Assembly: GCF_013111185.1 (NCBI RefSeq)
Contig: NZ_WVRE01000004.1
Span: forward strand, 62,001-126,000
Length of the DNA: 64,000 nt
Direction of reading: 5' to 3'
Source of the DNA: Ruegeria sp. HKCCD7303
GTDB lineage: Bacteria; Pseudomonadota; Alphaproteobacteria; Rhodobacterales; Rhodobacteraceae
The position numbers and the translations under genes are program-made. Numbering within the stretch: position 1 is the first letter of the stretch; each line of letters opens with the position of its first letter. This document shows positions 1-9,102 of the stretch, in pieces. The notes under the pieces were generated by a model, which ran no database searches, was not told the origin of the DNA, and worked only from the letters and a program-made list of their open reading frames with translations.

Positions 1-1
1 A

Positions 2-364
2 TGTCGCTGCGGACGTTTGCGCATTTCTGCTTCGGGCCGTCCCCTTCGGGTTGGGATTTGCCATTGCGTGGACTGTCGTAAGCATCATGGGGCTTTGTTT
101 TATGCCGCAGCAATATTCCCTAGCGGTGCGGTCAAGATTTCCGGCCCCTCACAGGGCTATGCAGATCGGTTCTTTTGCCCAACTTGCGGCTCTCCGGTGT
201 TTGCGCGCAGCGGTTCCGAGGTTGAGGTGCATTTGGGATGCCTCGATGAGCCTAACCAATTGACGCCGACCTATGAATGTTGGGTGTCGCGGCGCGAATG
301 CTGGTTGCCCGAATTCATGGGAATGGATCGGTTTGAGAAGGATCGGGATGAGGCTGAAGCATAG
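2..364 (+). CDS. GFA-family (glutathione-dependent formaldehyde-activating-like) protein, 5' truncated
   Basis: The reading frame is already open at base 2 and ends at TAG 362-364, so the start lies outside the window. The first visible codons read C-R-C-G, followed by HCVDCRKHHG and FFCPTCGSPVF. This is the C-x-C / C-x2-C / C-x2-C zinc-ligand pattern of the GFA / Mss4-like fold. Given the usual family N-terminus (a short GGC-x-CG start), only about 5-10 residues are missing. Members bind zinc and some act on S-hydroxymethylglutathione, but most are uncharacterised, so the activity here is open. An internal TTG at 17 is not a credible start because it would remove the first two cysteines. Confidence 0.85.
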   Translation, partial: CRCGRLRISASGRPLRVGICHCVDCRKHHGALFYAAAIFPSGAVKISGPSQGYADRFFCPTCGSPVFARSGSEVEVHLGCLDEPNQLTPTYECWVSRRECWLPEFMGMDRFEKDRDEAEA

Positions 365-475
365 CTACTTTCGCGAATCTCTGCCGCAACCCTGCGCTTG
401 TGCGGCCAACTCTTGCAGTTCGGTTGCATTGCTTACTAGGCTGAAAATAAATAAAGTATTGGAGGATTTGACCAA

Positions 476-2263
476 ATGAGATGTTTTTCCGCTTTATTGC
501 TTTCGGCATTTGTTTTTTCAGCGCCAGGCTTTGCTCAGGAAGCAGCTGATGCCGTTGCGCCCGAAACCGCCACACAAGGGCAGGTGAAGGCTCTGACCGA
601 AGAGGTCATCGCTGCGCTTGAAGCCAAGTTGGACGGCGTCCCGGTTACATCTGAGAACTGGATGGTGGCCGCCGCCAATCCACTGGCCGTTGAAGCCGGG
701 GCCAAAGTACTGCGCGCAGGCGGGTCCGCTGCTGATGCAATGGTGGCCGTGCAGGTTGTGTTGGGTCTGGTTGAGCCGCAATCCTCTGGCCTGGGCGGCG
801 GCGCGTTCTTGGTTTGGTACGACGCAGCTACTGGTCGGATGACAACGCTGGACGGGCGCGAGACCGCACCGCAGGCAGCCAAACCAAGGCTGTTTCAGGA
901 TGAACAGGGCGAACCGCTGAAATTCTTTGATGCGGTCGTCGGAGGATTGTCCGTAGGAACGCCGGGCACGCCAGCCCTGCTTGAAGAGGCGCATCGCCGC
1001 TGGGGCCGCTCGTCCTGGCCCGGCTTGTTCGCCGATGGCATTCGGTTGGCAGATGAAGGTTTCCTGGTCTCGCCACGCTTGGCCAGCCTTGTTGAAAACG
1101 ACGCTGAGCGTTTGTCGCGCTTTCCCGAAACGGCCGCTTACTTTCTGCCGGGCGGAGAGCTTTTGCAGCAAGGGCAACGGCTGACCAATCCGGCCTATGC
1201 TAATACCTTGCGTGTATTGGCCAGCGACGGGGCCGCAGGGTTTTATGGTGGTGAGATTGCTGCGGATATTGTCCGCACAGTGCGCAACGCTCCGGGCAAT
1301 CCCGGTGTTCTGTCCGGCATTGATCTGGCGCTGTATCAGGTGATCGAACGCGAACCGGTTTGTGCTGAATACCGAGCTTACGAGGTCTGCGGAATGGGCC
1401 CGCCATCTTCCGGTGCGCTGACCGTGGGACAGATTTTGGGGATGCTGAACAACTATGATCTGGCAGCGATGGGTGCTGAAAGCGCGGAAGCCTGGCGGCT
1501 GATCGGAGACGCCTCGCGCCTCGCTTTTGCGGATCGGGGTCGTTACATGGCCGATAGTGATTTTGTTCCCATGCCGACAAAGGGGTTGGTTGATCCGGAT
1601 TATCTTGCGCAGCGTGCGGCTTTGTTGAACACCGAAGCTGCGTTGGCCGAAATCGCGCCGGGCCAACCCGAATTCGACCATGCGCTGAACTGGGCGGATG
1701 ATGTCTCGCTCGAGTTTCCCTCGACCTCGCATATCTCGATCGTGGACAGCTATGGCAACGTTCTGTCGATGACGACGACCATCGAAAACGGCTTTGGCTC
1801 AAGGTTGATGACGAATGGGTTCCTTTTGAACAACGAGCTGACGGATTTCTCGTTCAAAACCCATAGCGACGGTGTGCCGATTGCCAACCGGCTGGAACCC
1901 GGAAAACGCCCGCGTTCGTCCATGAGCCCGACCATCGTGATGCAGGACGGTGCGCCGGTTCTAGCGATTGGATCGCCAGGCGGCAGCCGCATCATCGGTT
2001 ATGTCGCGAAATCGATTATCGCCTGGGCCGATTGGGATATGGACGTACAGCAAGCGCTTTCCTTGCCACACCTAGTCAATCGCTTCGGAACCTATGACGT
2101 CGAGGCAGGCACCGCAGCAGAAGGGTTCACGGACGCGCTGGTGCTGCAAGGTTTTGAGGTCAGTCCGCGCGATCTGACATCGGGTTTGCACGCTATTGAA
2201 ATCGGTGAAGGGCTAAGCGGCGGGGCGGACCCGCGCCGCGAAGGTATTGCGCTGGGCGAATAA
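476..2263 (+). CDS. ggt: Gamma-glutamyltransferase (gamma-glutamyl transpeptidase)
   Basis: A 595-residue protein with an N-terminal signal peptide (hydrophobic stretch at about residues 5-20, ending near AQE), so it should be periplasmic. It cleaves the gamma-glutamyl bond of glutathione or transfers the glutamyl group to an acceptor. The family matures autocatalytically at a Thr in a TTH-Y-S type motif. Here the motif is STSHIS with the nucleophile Thr at about residue 417, followed by VDSYGNVLS. The oxyanion motif GSPGGSRI lies further on. Length fits the family (about 580). The ATG at 476 follows GGAGG at 461-465. A preceding GFA-family gene may hint at thiol metabolism, but a 111-base gap separates them. 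Confidence 0.93.
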   Translation: MRCFSALLLSAFVFSAPGFAQEAADAVAPETATQGQVKALTEEVIAALEAKLDGVPVTSENWMVAAANPLAVEAGAKVLRAGGSAADAMVAVQVVLGLVEPQSSGLGGGAFLVWYDAATGRMTTLDGRETAPQAAKPRLFQDEQGEPLKFFDAVVGGLSVGTPGTPALLEEAHRRWGRSSWPGLFADGIRLADEGFLVSPRLASLVENDAERLSRFPETAAYFLPGGELLQQGQRLTNPAYANTLRVLASDGAAGFYGGEIAADIVRTVRNAPGNPGVLSGIDLALYQVIEREPVCAEYRAYEVCGMGPPSSGALTVGQILGMLNNYDLAAMGAESAEAWRLIGDASRLAFADRGRYMADSDFVPMPTKGLVDPDYLAQRAALLNTEAALAEIAPGQPEFDHALNWADDVSLEFPSTSHISIVDSYGNVLSMTTTIENGFGSRLMTNGFLLNNELTDFSFKTHSDGVPIANRLEPGKRPRSSMSPTIVMQDGAPVLAIGSPGGSRIIGYVAKSIIAWADWDMDVQQALSLPHLVNRFGTYDVEAGTAAEGFTDALVLQGFEVSPRDLTSGLHAIEIGEGLSGGADPRREGIALGE

Positions 2264-2354
2264 GCCCCGGGTATGTATGAGGATTGCCACCGTTTGCGAG
2301 CCTTTCAGTCATGTCCTGAAAGGCAAGCCATGCGTTGGGGCAGAGAGGATGACG

Positions 2355-3764
2355 ATGGTACAAGCAAAAGTCTTGCCAAGAAATGAAACAGGCATCGAAA
2401 GGGCGATCAGCATTCTCAAACAACGTTTCGGTGACAGGCTGCAAACAAGCACCGCAATCCGCGAACAGCATGGTCACACCACGACATGGATCGAAAACCA
2501 AAGTCCGGATGCCGTGGTTTTCCCGCAGAACACGCAAGAGGTTTCAGACATCGTTAAAGCCTGTGCCGCGCATCGGGTGCCTGTGATCCCTTTTGGCACG
2601 GGCACGTCGCTGGAAGGGCACGTGAATGCGCCCGCAGGGGGCATTTCGGTCGATCTGATGCAAATGGACAGCGTGCTTGCTGTTCATGCCGAAGATCTGG
2701 ACTGCGTCGTACAACCAGGCGTGACGCGCGAGGCGCTGAACACGCATCTACGGGATCAGGGTCTGTTCTTTCCGATAGACCCCGGGGCCAATGCCTCGCT
2801 GGGTGGGATGGCCGCTACCCGCGCCTCGGGCACCAATGCGGTGCGGTATGGAACAATGAAGGACAATGTTCTGAGCCTTGAGGCGGTCATGCCGGACGGT
2901 CAAATCATCCGTACCGGGCACCGGGCCAAGAAGTCGTCAGCGGGGTATGACCTGGCCCGCCTTTTGATCGGAGCTGAAGGCACGCTTGGGATCATCACTG
3001 AACTGACCTTGCGGCTGCAAGGCATCCCCGAAGCCATCAGTTCGGCCCGATGCTCGTTTCCAACGGTGGACGCGGCCTGCCGTGCTGTGATGATGACCAT
3101 TCAGTATGGCATTCCGGTCGCTCGGATCGAACTTTTGGATGAGCTTTCGGTTCAGGCTGCCAATGCCTATTCGGGGCTCAGCCTTCCCGCTACGCCGCTC
3201 TTGTTGCTGGAGTTTCATGGCTCGGAAAGCGGCGCGGTTGAACAGGCTGAAACGTTTGGCCAGATCGCAGAAGAATTCGGGGGTACAGACTTTGCCGCCA
3301 CATCGACCACCGAAGAGAGGAACAAGCTGTGGCAGGCGCGGCATGATATGTATTGGGCGTGTCTACAACTGCGTCCCGGTGCGCAGGGAATCTCTACGGA
3401 TGTTTGTGTGCCGATCTCACGTCTGGCCGAATGTGTGACCCAGACCCAAAGAAAGGCAGCCGAACTTGGCTTGCTTGCTCCGGTTGTGGGCCATGTGGGG
3501 GACGGGAATTTCCACACGCTGTTGCTGATCGATATGGAAAATACAGAAGAGGTCGCTAAGGCCGACGCCTTTGTTGGCTGGTTGAATGATCTGGCCATTT
3601 CAATGGAAGGCACCTGCACTGGTGAACACGGCATTGGGCAGGGCAAGCAGCCTTATCTGATAAAAGAACTAGGGGGTGCAACGCGGTATATGGCAGCGAT
3701 CAAGGCCGCGTTGGATCCTGACAACATAATGAACCCCGGCAAGATACTGTCTGGTCGTCCATAA
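2355..3764 (+). CDS. FAD-binding oxidase, D-lactate dehydrogenase (cytochrome)/glycolate oxidase GlcD type
   Basis: About 469 residues. The N-terminal half is a PCMH-type FAD-binding domain (PFGTGTSLEGH, DPGANASLGGMAA, GAEGTLGIITELTL). The C-terminal half is the FAD-oxidase_C domain with GHVGDGNFH and the closing ALDPDNIMNPGKIL seen in D-lactate dehydrogenases. The enzyme oxidises a 2-hydroxy acid such as D-lactate or glycolate and passes electrons to cytochrome or quinone. I chose ATG 2355 because CAGAGAGG at 2341-2348 sits 6 bases upstream. The frame is open back to 2247, but that extension overlaps ggt and is not family-like. No glcE/glcF partners follow, which favours a stand-alone D-lactate dehydrogenase. 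Confidence 0.88.
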   Translation: MVQAKVLPRNETGIERAISILKQRFGDRLQTSTAIREQHGHTTTWIENQSPDAVVFPQNTQEVSDIVKACAAHRVPVIPFGTGTSLEGHVNAPAGGISVDLMQMDSVLAVHAEDLDCVVQPGVTREALNTHLRDQGLFFPIDPGANASLGGMAATRASGTNAVRYGTMKDNVLSLEAVMPDGQIIRTGHRAKKSSAGYDLARLLIGAEGTLGIITELTLRLQGIPEAISSARCSFPTVDAACRAVMMTIQYGIPVARIELLDELSVQAANAYSGLSLPATPLLLLEFHGSESGAVEQAETFGQIAEEFGGTDFAATSTTEERNKLWQARHDMYWACLQLRPGAQGISTDVCVPISRLAECVTQTQRKAAELGLLAPVVGHVGDGNFHTLLLIDMENTEEVAKADAFVGWLNDLAISMEGTCTGEHGIGQGKQPYLIKELGGATRYMAAIKAALDPDNIMNPGKILSGRP

Positions 3765-3789
3765 TAATTTTCCTGATCTGGTCCGTTTT

Positions 3790-4128
3790 GTGCCGTCAAA
3801 ACGTCCAGTTGTTTTGGTTTTTAAAAGCCGAACGCAAACAGGTGGTCGATATGAGTGCAAATACTTGGCAGGCTTTGTGGCAATCTGCGGATTGGCCGTC
3901 GCGGGGCTGGACTATCATCAGCAGGCCAAAGCATCGGAAAACGGTCTGAACATGAAAGGCTATCTGGATTCGGTGTCATCGCGTGTTGGTCTCGCAGACA
4001 GCGTAGATGAGGCAGAAGCCCGTGTTTCCAAACCAAAGGAACCCGCAGCGCAGAAACCCAACGAGGACCGAGGCAAACTGGTCTGCATTACAGTCGGAAC
4101 CAGTAAACGCTGCAGTTCAAGCGGGTGA
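3790..4128 (+). CDS. Small hypothetical membrane-anchored or exported protein; start uncertain
   Basis: I do not recognise this protein. The frame ends with TGA at 4126-4128. From about base 3856 it encodes a hydrophobic segment (YLAGFVAICGLAVAGL) that would serve as signal or anchor, then a charged linker rich in K/E/P, and a C-terminal stretch with two cysteines (LVCITV...KRC). The start is doubtful: GTG 3790 is the most upstream candidate, TTG 3865 is an alternative, and the well-placed ATG at 3851 (GGTGG at 3841-3845) is in another frame. A small frameshift near 3851-3856 is possible. Confidence 0.4.
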   Translation: MPSKRPVVLVFKSRTQTGGRYECKYLAGFVAICGLAVAGLDYHQQAKASENGLNMKGYLDSVSSRVGLADSVDEAEARVSKPKEPAAQKPNEDRGKLVCITVGTSKRCSSSG

Positions 4129-4270
4129 ACATTGCGGCGGAATGACCGATCTTGGACCTGCATTCGGGTTTAGGGTCGTTTTTTTCCCATCACTGGTCGG
4201 ATGAATGTCGCGCGTCGCCCCTTAACTGCGCCATATGGTGTCAGCTGAATTCAAGGGGAGACGCCCGGTT

Positions 4271-6778
4271 ATGAAAACCCAAGTCAAAGCACTGGTCGTT
4301 GGCGGTGGCGCCATTGGAACCTCGATTGCCTATCACCTGGCCAAAGCAGGCTGGGACGATGTGATGTTGATCGAACGGGACGAGCTGACCTCGGGCTCGA
4401 CATGGCACGCAGCTGGCCTGTTGCCGCTGTTTAATATGTCTTACGCGACGACCCACATCCACAAGTATTCGGTCGACTTCTACAAGACGCTCGAAGAAGA
4501 AACCGGCTTGAACGCGGGCTTTGCGGTGGTCGGCAACCTGCGCATGGCACAGACGCAGGATCGTATGGACGAATACATGCTCTATGCCTCAACGGCTGAG
4601 ACGTGTGACGTCAAATACGAATGGCTGACCCCGGATCAGATCAAAGAGCGCTGGCCTTTGATTGAAACCGGCGATCTGAAAGGTGCGATCTATCACACCG
4701 AGGACGGCTATATTAACCCCGCAGACGTCACGCAGGCCATGGCCAAAGGTGCCCGCCAGCGCGGCGTGGATATCGTCCGCAAAATGCAGGCTGATGCCTT
4801 CCACTGGAACGGTACCCATTGGGAAGTCACCTGCACCAAGATGGTCGAACAGGGCGGCAACCTTGTCCCATCCGACGAGCAGGTCGTCATCACGGCCGAA
4901 CACGTTGTGACTGCATCGGGCAACCATGCGCAGCGCACCGCCAAGATGCTGGGTATCAAGATGCCTGCAATCCCGGTCGAGCATACCTTCATCGTCATGG
5001 ACAAAGACCCCGAGCTGGTCAAATGGCGTGAAGCCGGCAACCCCGAGCACCCCGTTGTGCGCGACGCCGACAACGAATCCTACGCGCGCGAAGAGCGCGG
5101 GGGCTGGATTCTGGGTATCTACGAGCACGGGGCACCAGCGCGCTTCGAATACGGCGTGCCGGACAGCTTCCGTGCCGATCTGTTTCCATTGGACATTGAT
5201 CGTATCGCAGATCAGTATATGGCGATGGCGGAACGGGTGCCTTCCTGCGCTGACTCCGGCCTGAAAGATGATTTCAACGGCCCGATCTGCTATACCCCCG
5301 ACGGCAACCCGCTGGTTGGCCCGGCTCCGGGTCTGCGCAACATGTGGCTGGCCGAGGGTTTCAGCTTCGGTATCACCGCTGCTGGTGGCACCGGTTATTA
5401 TCTGGCGCAGATGATGGTCGATGGAGAAGCCGAGATCGACATGGCCTCGCTGGACCCCAAACGGTATTCGTCCAACTGGATGACAACCGAGTTTGCGGCG
5501 CGCAAGAACGAAGAGTGCTACGAACACGTCTACATCCTGCACCACCCCGATGAAGAGCGTGAAGCCTGCCGTCCGCTGCGCACCGTTCCGGCCTATGACC
5601 GCCAGAAAGCACGCGGCGCACAGTTCGGCTGGGTCAATGGCTGGGAACGTCCGAACTATTTCGGCCCCGTCGATGCACCTGACAATTTCGACAAGGAAAG
5701 CCGGTCGTTCCGCCGTGGTGGCTGGTGGCAATACGCCGTCGAAGAAGCCAAGGCGATCCGCGAAGGCGTTGGCCTGATCGACGCGTCGGCATTCACCAAA
5801 CATGTCGTCAAAGGCCCCGGCGCGACCCAGTTTCTGGATTGGTTTACCTGCAACAAGCTGCCCAAGGTCGGTCGCATCAACCTGACCTACGCGCTGACTT
5901 CGCACGGCACCACCCGCACCGAATACACCATCGTCCGCAATGGTGAGAACAACTACTATATCGTCTCTGCCGGTGCTTGGACCGAATACGACGCCGACTA
6001 TCTGCGCAAGGCGGCCGAGGACAAGATGGAGGAGTTCGGGTATATCGAAATCCAGGACGTGACCACTCAGTGGGGCGTTTTTGCCATCGCCGGACCCAAG
6101 TCCCGCGACGTTCTGAAAGAGGTCATCAAGGACGCCGATCCAGAAACCGCGCTGTCCAACAAGCGCTTCCCGTGGCTGTCGGCCCGTCAGATCGAACTGG
6201 GCATGTGCCCGGTCAACGCGATCCGCGTGGCCTATACAGGTGAGCTGGGGTGGGAACTGCATCACCCGATCGAGATGCAGAACTACCTGTTCGACCTGCT
6301 GGAGAAAGCGGGTGAGAAACACGGTATGAAGCTGGTCGGCGCACGTGCCCAGAACTGGCTGCGTCAGGAGAAATCCTACCGTGCCTTCGGCACCGAACTG
6401 GGCCGTGATGCGACCCCGCTGGAAGCTGACCTGCCGCGCTTTGTCGATCTGTCCAAGGACTTCTACGGCAAGGCCAAGCTGGAAGAGACCGGTATACGCG
6501 TAAAGTGCTGCACCCTGCTGATCGACGGCCCGGAAGATGCCGACCCGTGGGGCCGTGAGGTGCTGTATACCCCGGAAGGTGAGCGTGTGGGCCGTCTGAC
6601 ATCGGGCGGTTACTCGGTGGCGTTCGAGAAATCCATCGGCATGGGCTATGTGAAGCCCGATCTGGCCGTCGAGGGTACCAAGCTGAAGGTCAAAATGCAG
6701 GACAAACTTTGGGATGCAGTTGTCACCTGCGACAGCCCCTACGACCCGAAAAACGAAACCATCCGTAAGGACGGTTGA
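4271..6778 (+). CDS. Dimethylglycine/sarcosine dehydrogenase-like FAD oxidoreductase fused to GcvT-type folate domain
   Basis: About 835 residues. An N-terminal DAO-fold domain starts with VVGGGAIGTSIAYHL (dinucleotide binding). Next comes SGSTWHAAGL, where His46 corresponds to the residue that carries covalent FAD in dimethylglycine dehydrogenases. From about residue 430 on there is an FAO_M/GcvT aminomethyltransferase-like region (RGGWWQYAVEEAKAIREGVGLIDASAFTKH, AYTGELGWELH) that binds tetrahydrofolate in relatives. The family oxidatively demethylates N-methyl amino acids such as dimethylglycine or sarcosine, which in marine bacteria belongs to glycine betaine catabolism. ATG 4271 follows AGGGGAG at 4254-4260. 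A strong terminator follows. The exact substrate cannot be read from sequence alone. Confidence 0.88.
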   Translation: MKTQVKALVVGGGAIGTSIAYHLAKAGWDDVMLIERDELTSGSTWHAAGLLPLFNMSYATTHIHKYSVDFYKTLEEETGLNAGFAVVGNLRMAQTQDRMDEYMLYASTAETCDVKYEWLTPDQIKERWPLIETGDLKGAIYHTEDGYINPADVTQAMAKGARQRGVDIVRKMQADAFHWNGTHWEVTCTKMVEQGGNLVPSDEQVVITAEHVVTASGNHAQRTAKMLGIKMPAIPVEHTFIVMDKDPELVKWREAGNPEHPVVRDADNESYAREERGGWILGIYEHGAPARFEYGVPDSFRADLFPLDIDRIADQYMAMAERVPSCADSGLKDDFNGPICYTPDGNPLVGPAPGLRNMWLAEGFSFGITAAGGTGYYLAQMMVDGEAEIDMASLDPKRYSSNWMTTEFAARKNEECYEHVYILHHPDEEREACRPLRTVPAYDRQKARGAQFGWVNGWERPNYFGPVDAPDNFDKESRSFRRGGWWQYAVEEAKAIREGVGLIDASAFTKHVVKGPGATQFLDWFTCNKLPKVGRINLTYALTSHGTTRTEYTIVRNGENNYYIVSAGAWTEYDADYLRKAAEDKMEEFGYIEIQDVTTQWGVFAIAGPKSRDVLKEVIKDADPETALSNKRFPWLSARQIELGMCPVNAIRVAYTGELGWELHHPIEMQNYLFDLLEKAGEKHGMKLVGARAQNWLRQEKSYRAFGTELGRDATPLEADLPRFVDLSKDFYGKAKLEETGIRVKCCTLLIDGPEDADPWGREVLYTPEGERVGRLTSGGYSVAFEKSIGMGYVKPDLAVEGTKLKVKMQDKLWDAVVTCDSPYDPKNETIRKDG

Positions 6779-6785
6779 CCGAAGA

Positions 6786-6814
6786 AAGGCCCCGGCACCC
6801 CGGGGCCTTTTTTT
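6786..6814. terminator. Bidirectional intrinsic terminator
   Basis: A 10-bp perfect stem AAGGCCCCGG (6786-6795) / CCGGGGCCTT (6800-6809) with a 4-base loop and a T-run to 6814. It sits 8 bases after the plus-strand dehydrogenase and overlaps the stop of the minus-strand AhpD-like gene, so it can serve both convergent units. Confidence 0.9.
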
Positions 6815-7148
6815 ACGCAGAAAGCGCGTCGAAACACTCCAGCGCCTTTGCGGCGTACATCATGGCTGGCCCGCCACCCATTTGAATGGCCATAGCCAGT
6901 ACGTCCGACACTTCGTCTCTTGTTGCGCCTGCTTTGATCAGGGCTTCTGTGTGTAGGGTGATGCAAGGCTCGCATCTCAGTGTGACCGACATTCCCAAAG
7001 CGATAAATTCCTTTGATTTGTAGTCGAGCGTTCCGCCTTCTTTGACGGCCTTCCCAAGCGCCCCAAAGGCGCGCGTTGTTTCGGGAATTGACCCGTTGAG
7101 ATTGCGAAGGCTCTTGCGAGTTTCCGAGAGTTTTTCTTGCCAGTCCAT
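6813..7148 (-). CDS. Carboxymuconolactone decarboxylase / AhpD-like family protein
   Basis: A 111-residue helical protein with the AhpD-type redox motif CEPCITLHTEA (C-x2-C-x3-H) in the middle, preceded by the family segment SKEFIALGMSVTLR. Such proteins form oligomers, and those with C-x2-C commonly act as thiol peroxidases or alkylhydroperoxidases. Absence of a linked peroxidase gene leaves the function open. The ATG at 7148 has AAAAGGC about 7 bases upstream on the minus strand. It is probably transcribed alone and ends in the shared terminator. Confidence 0.82.
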   Translation of the reverse strand: MDWQEKLSETRKSLRNLNGSIPETTRAFGALGKAVKEGGTLDYKSKEFIALGMSVTLRCEPCITLHTEALIKAGATRDEVSDVLAMAIQMGGGPAMMYAAKALECFDALSA

Positions 7149-7217
7149 TGCTGATGCCTTTTCATATTTCGCAAATGGAATATGAAGCAGGAGGCGGGGA
7201 TCTGACTTTGATCTCGA

Positions 7218-7871
7218 TCAGGTTGCTGGTCGCGATGTGATGAATGCAAGGTTGTTGGCGGGCATGTTGACTGTGTCCAAGACCTTCAGGCCGACATCCT
7301 CAAACAGCGCAATAATATCTGTGTCTTCTTTGTAGCCAATGTCCGGGTCTTGCTGGATCAGAGCTTCGTGAAATCTCTTGTCGCCTTCGCTTGTAAGCAG
7401 GCCTGATCGCTTGAATGGTCCGTATAAAACAAATCGACCAGAGGACCCGAGCGCCGTGGCGGCCTCAGTGATGAGCGTTCGCGTTTCTTGCCAGCTGATC
7501 AAGTGTATCAGGTTAACCAAAACGATCATGTTTCGTTCGGGAAAGCGGGCATGCCACCCCGAGGCGGTCGCGTCCAGTTCTTCGGCGGTCTCAACGTTTG
7601 GCAAATCGCGCGTGTAGGCGTCGATACTAGCGCGTCGTTCAGGATCGATTTCCGTAGGTTGCCACGTCAGACCCGGCAGCAGGGTTGCAAAAGCCGCGAT
7701 ATGCTGACCCGTCCCGCTGGCGATCTCTAACGCCTGTCCCCGTTGCGGAGCCCAATCACGGAGCAATGCACACAAAGCGTCGGAGTTTCGCGTGGCTGCG
7801 GGCGCGACCAGTTTGCCATCTTGGGCTACATTGGCGACGCTGGCAGAGGAGGGGAGGTTGCGTTTGATCAT
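7218..7871 (-). CDS. DUF938 family SAM-dependent methyltransferase-like protein
   Basis: 217 residues. The central region ALEIASGTGQHIAAFATLLPG is the glycine-rich SAM-binding motif I in the form typical of DUF938, and WQPTEIDPE follows as motif II. The family is predicted to methylate an unknown substrate; no member's role is certain to me. The start codon overlaps the stop of the upstream FAD oxidoreductase by four bases (ATGA at 7868-7871), so the two are translationally coupled and likely work in one process. Confidence 0.82.
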   Translation of the reverse strand: MIKRNLPSSASVANVAQDGKLVAPAATRNSDALCALLRDWAPQRGQALEIASGTGQHIAAFATLLPGLTWQPTEIDPERRASIDAYTRDLPNVETAEELDATASGWHARFPERNMIVLVNLIHLISWQETRTLITEAATALGSSGRFVLYGPFKRSGLLTSEGDKRFHEALIQQDPDIGYKEDTDIIALFEDVGLKVLDTVNMPANNLAFITSRPAT

Positions 7872-8941
7872 CGTTTCAACCTGTCTGGGGACAACATCGC
7901 AACATTCTTTGCATCAAGGGCAGGAGGAGCTCCTGTAACCAGATCGCAAAGCAATTGAGACGCCGCAGGTGCGGTTTGGAAACCATAGCCACCCTGACCT
8001 GCGCTCCAGATGAAGGAGGGTTCCAGTGGGTCTCTTCCAAGCACCAAAGTTCCGTCCGGTGCAAAACTGCGCAACCCAGCCCAATTTGTTTCGACCCGCG
8101 TGACGGTTTCGGTCATCAATGCCTCATACCGGGCCAGACCTTCTGCCAGTACCATATCGTCGGCATAGGCGTCCTGCGGGGGAACCGGGTCGGCTTCGGA
8201 CGGGGACACAAGCAGTTTCCCGGCGTCGGGTTTGGCGTACCATGTTTCACCGACACCCAGCATCATGGGCCAGCCGGAAACATCATGCCCACCGGGGGCG
8301 GGCAATCGTGCCATCGAACGACGGCGTGGGGTAATGTCGATTGGGGGAAGGCCCGCAAGATCGGCAATCTGGTCAACCCACGCCCCGGCGGCGTTGACCA
8401 CATTCCGGGCTTCAAAATTCTGACCCGCGGTGACGATCCAATGCACGTCCTTGCGGATCGCTGTGACTTTGTGCATGGTCGAAATCGTCCCGCCGTTGTT
8501 CCGAATGGTTCGGGCAAAATCCTGCAGCAAACGATCTGTATCGATATCAAAAGCGGCTTCGCTGATGGCCGCAAAGCCCACCTGGTCGGGGTTCAGGATC
8601 GGAACGCGTGCGATGGCGTCATCCACCGATATGTGCGTCATGTTCAGGTCACGGCGATCGGCGGCAAACAGGTCAGACTGATCCTGTGCGCCGATCAGCA
8701 TCAGGCCGCGCGGCGTCAGATACCCACCGTTCTGCGTGTGCAGGAAGGCAGCGCCTGCCTTGTTAAGAGCCACCACCGAAGGCGGCCCATAGCTTTCTTC
8801 AAACATCGCCGCAGACCGGCCCGATGCGTGGTAGCCCAGTGCATCCTCGGCCTCGAGCACCATCACGGTTCCGTGCTGCGACAGGCGCGCACCAGCGCTG
8901 AGACCGGCGATACCACCTCCTATGATCAAGAAATCAATCAT
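7868..8941 (-). CDS. FAD-dependent oxidoreductase, DAO (D-amino-acid oxidase/dehydrogenase) family
   Basis: About 357 residues. The N-terminus IDFLIIGGGIAGLSAGARL is the FAD Rossmann motif, followed by LGYHASGRSAAMF, typical of glycine-oxidase/D-amino-acid dehydrogenase relatives, and a C-terminal GQGGYGFQTAPAASQL closing motif. It should oxidise an amino acid or related amine; the substrate is unknown. The ATG at 8941 begins the recognisable fold, and an in-frame GTG at 8950 would add three residues. First gene of a two-gene unit with the DUF938 protein, divergent from the 9103 gene across 161 bases. Confidence 0.85.
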   Translation of the reverse strand: MIDFLIIGGGIAGLSAGARLSQHGTVMVLEAEDALGYHASGRSAAMFEESYGPPSVVALNKAGAAFLHTQNGGYLTPRGLMLIGAQDQSDLFAADRRDLNMTHISVDDAIARVPILNPDQVGFAAISEAAFDIDTDRLLQDFARTIRNNGGTISTMHKVTAIRKDVHWIVTAGQNFEARNVVNAAGAWVDQIADLAGLPPIDITPRRRSMARLPAPGGHDVSGWPMMLGVGETWYAKPDAGKLLVSPSEADPVPPQDAYADDMVLAEGLARYEALMTETVTRVETNWAGLRSFAPDGTLVLGRDPLEPSFIWSAGQGGYGFQTAPAASQLLCDLVTGAPPALDAKNVAMLSPDRLKR

Positions 8942-9102
8942 GACGTTCACGCATTCTGGAAAAAATGCGTTTGGTGCTCATTGTTTGCAAATTACCCCCT
9001 AAGCCCTTCATTCGCCTTGCGTTTTGGTTTCCAGACTATAAGCAGCCTTGAATTTACGCTTCAACCCGGTCAAAGACGAATCAAAATTTTAAGGAGGGCA
9101 AG

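Noticed and set aside
518..1732. 404-codon minus-strand frame
   Set aside because: Antisense of gamma-glutamyltransferase; composition only.
4589..6322. 577-codon open frame on the minus strand
   Set aside because: It lies wholly inside the plus-strand dehydrogenase gene, has no recognisable domain, and reflects the third-position GC bias of that gene.
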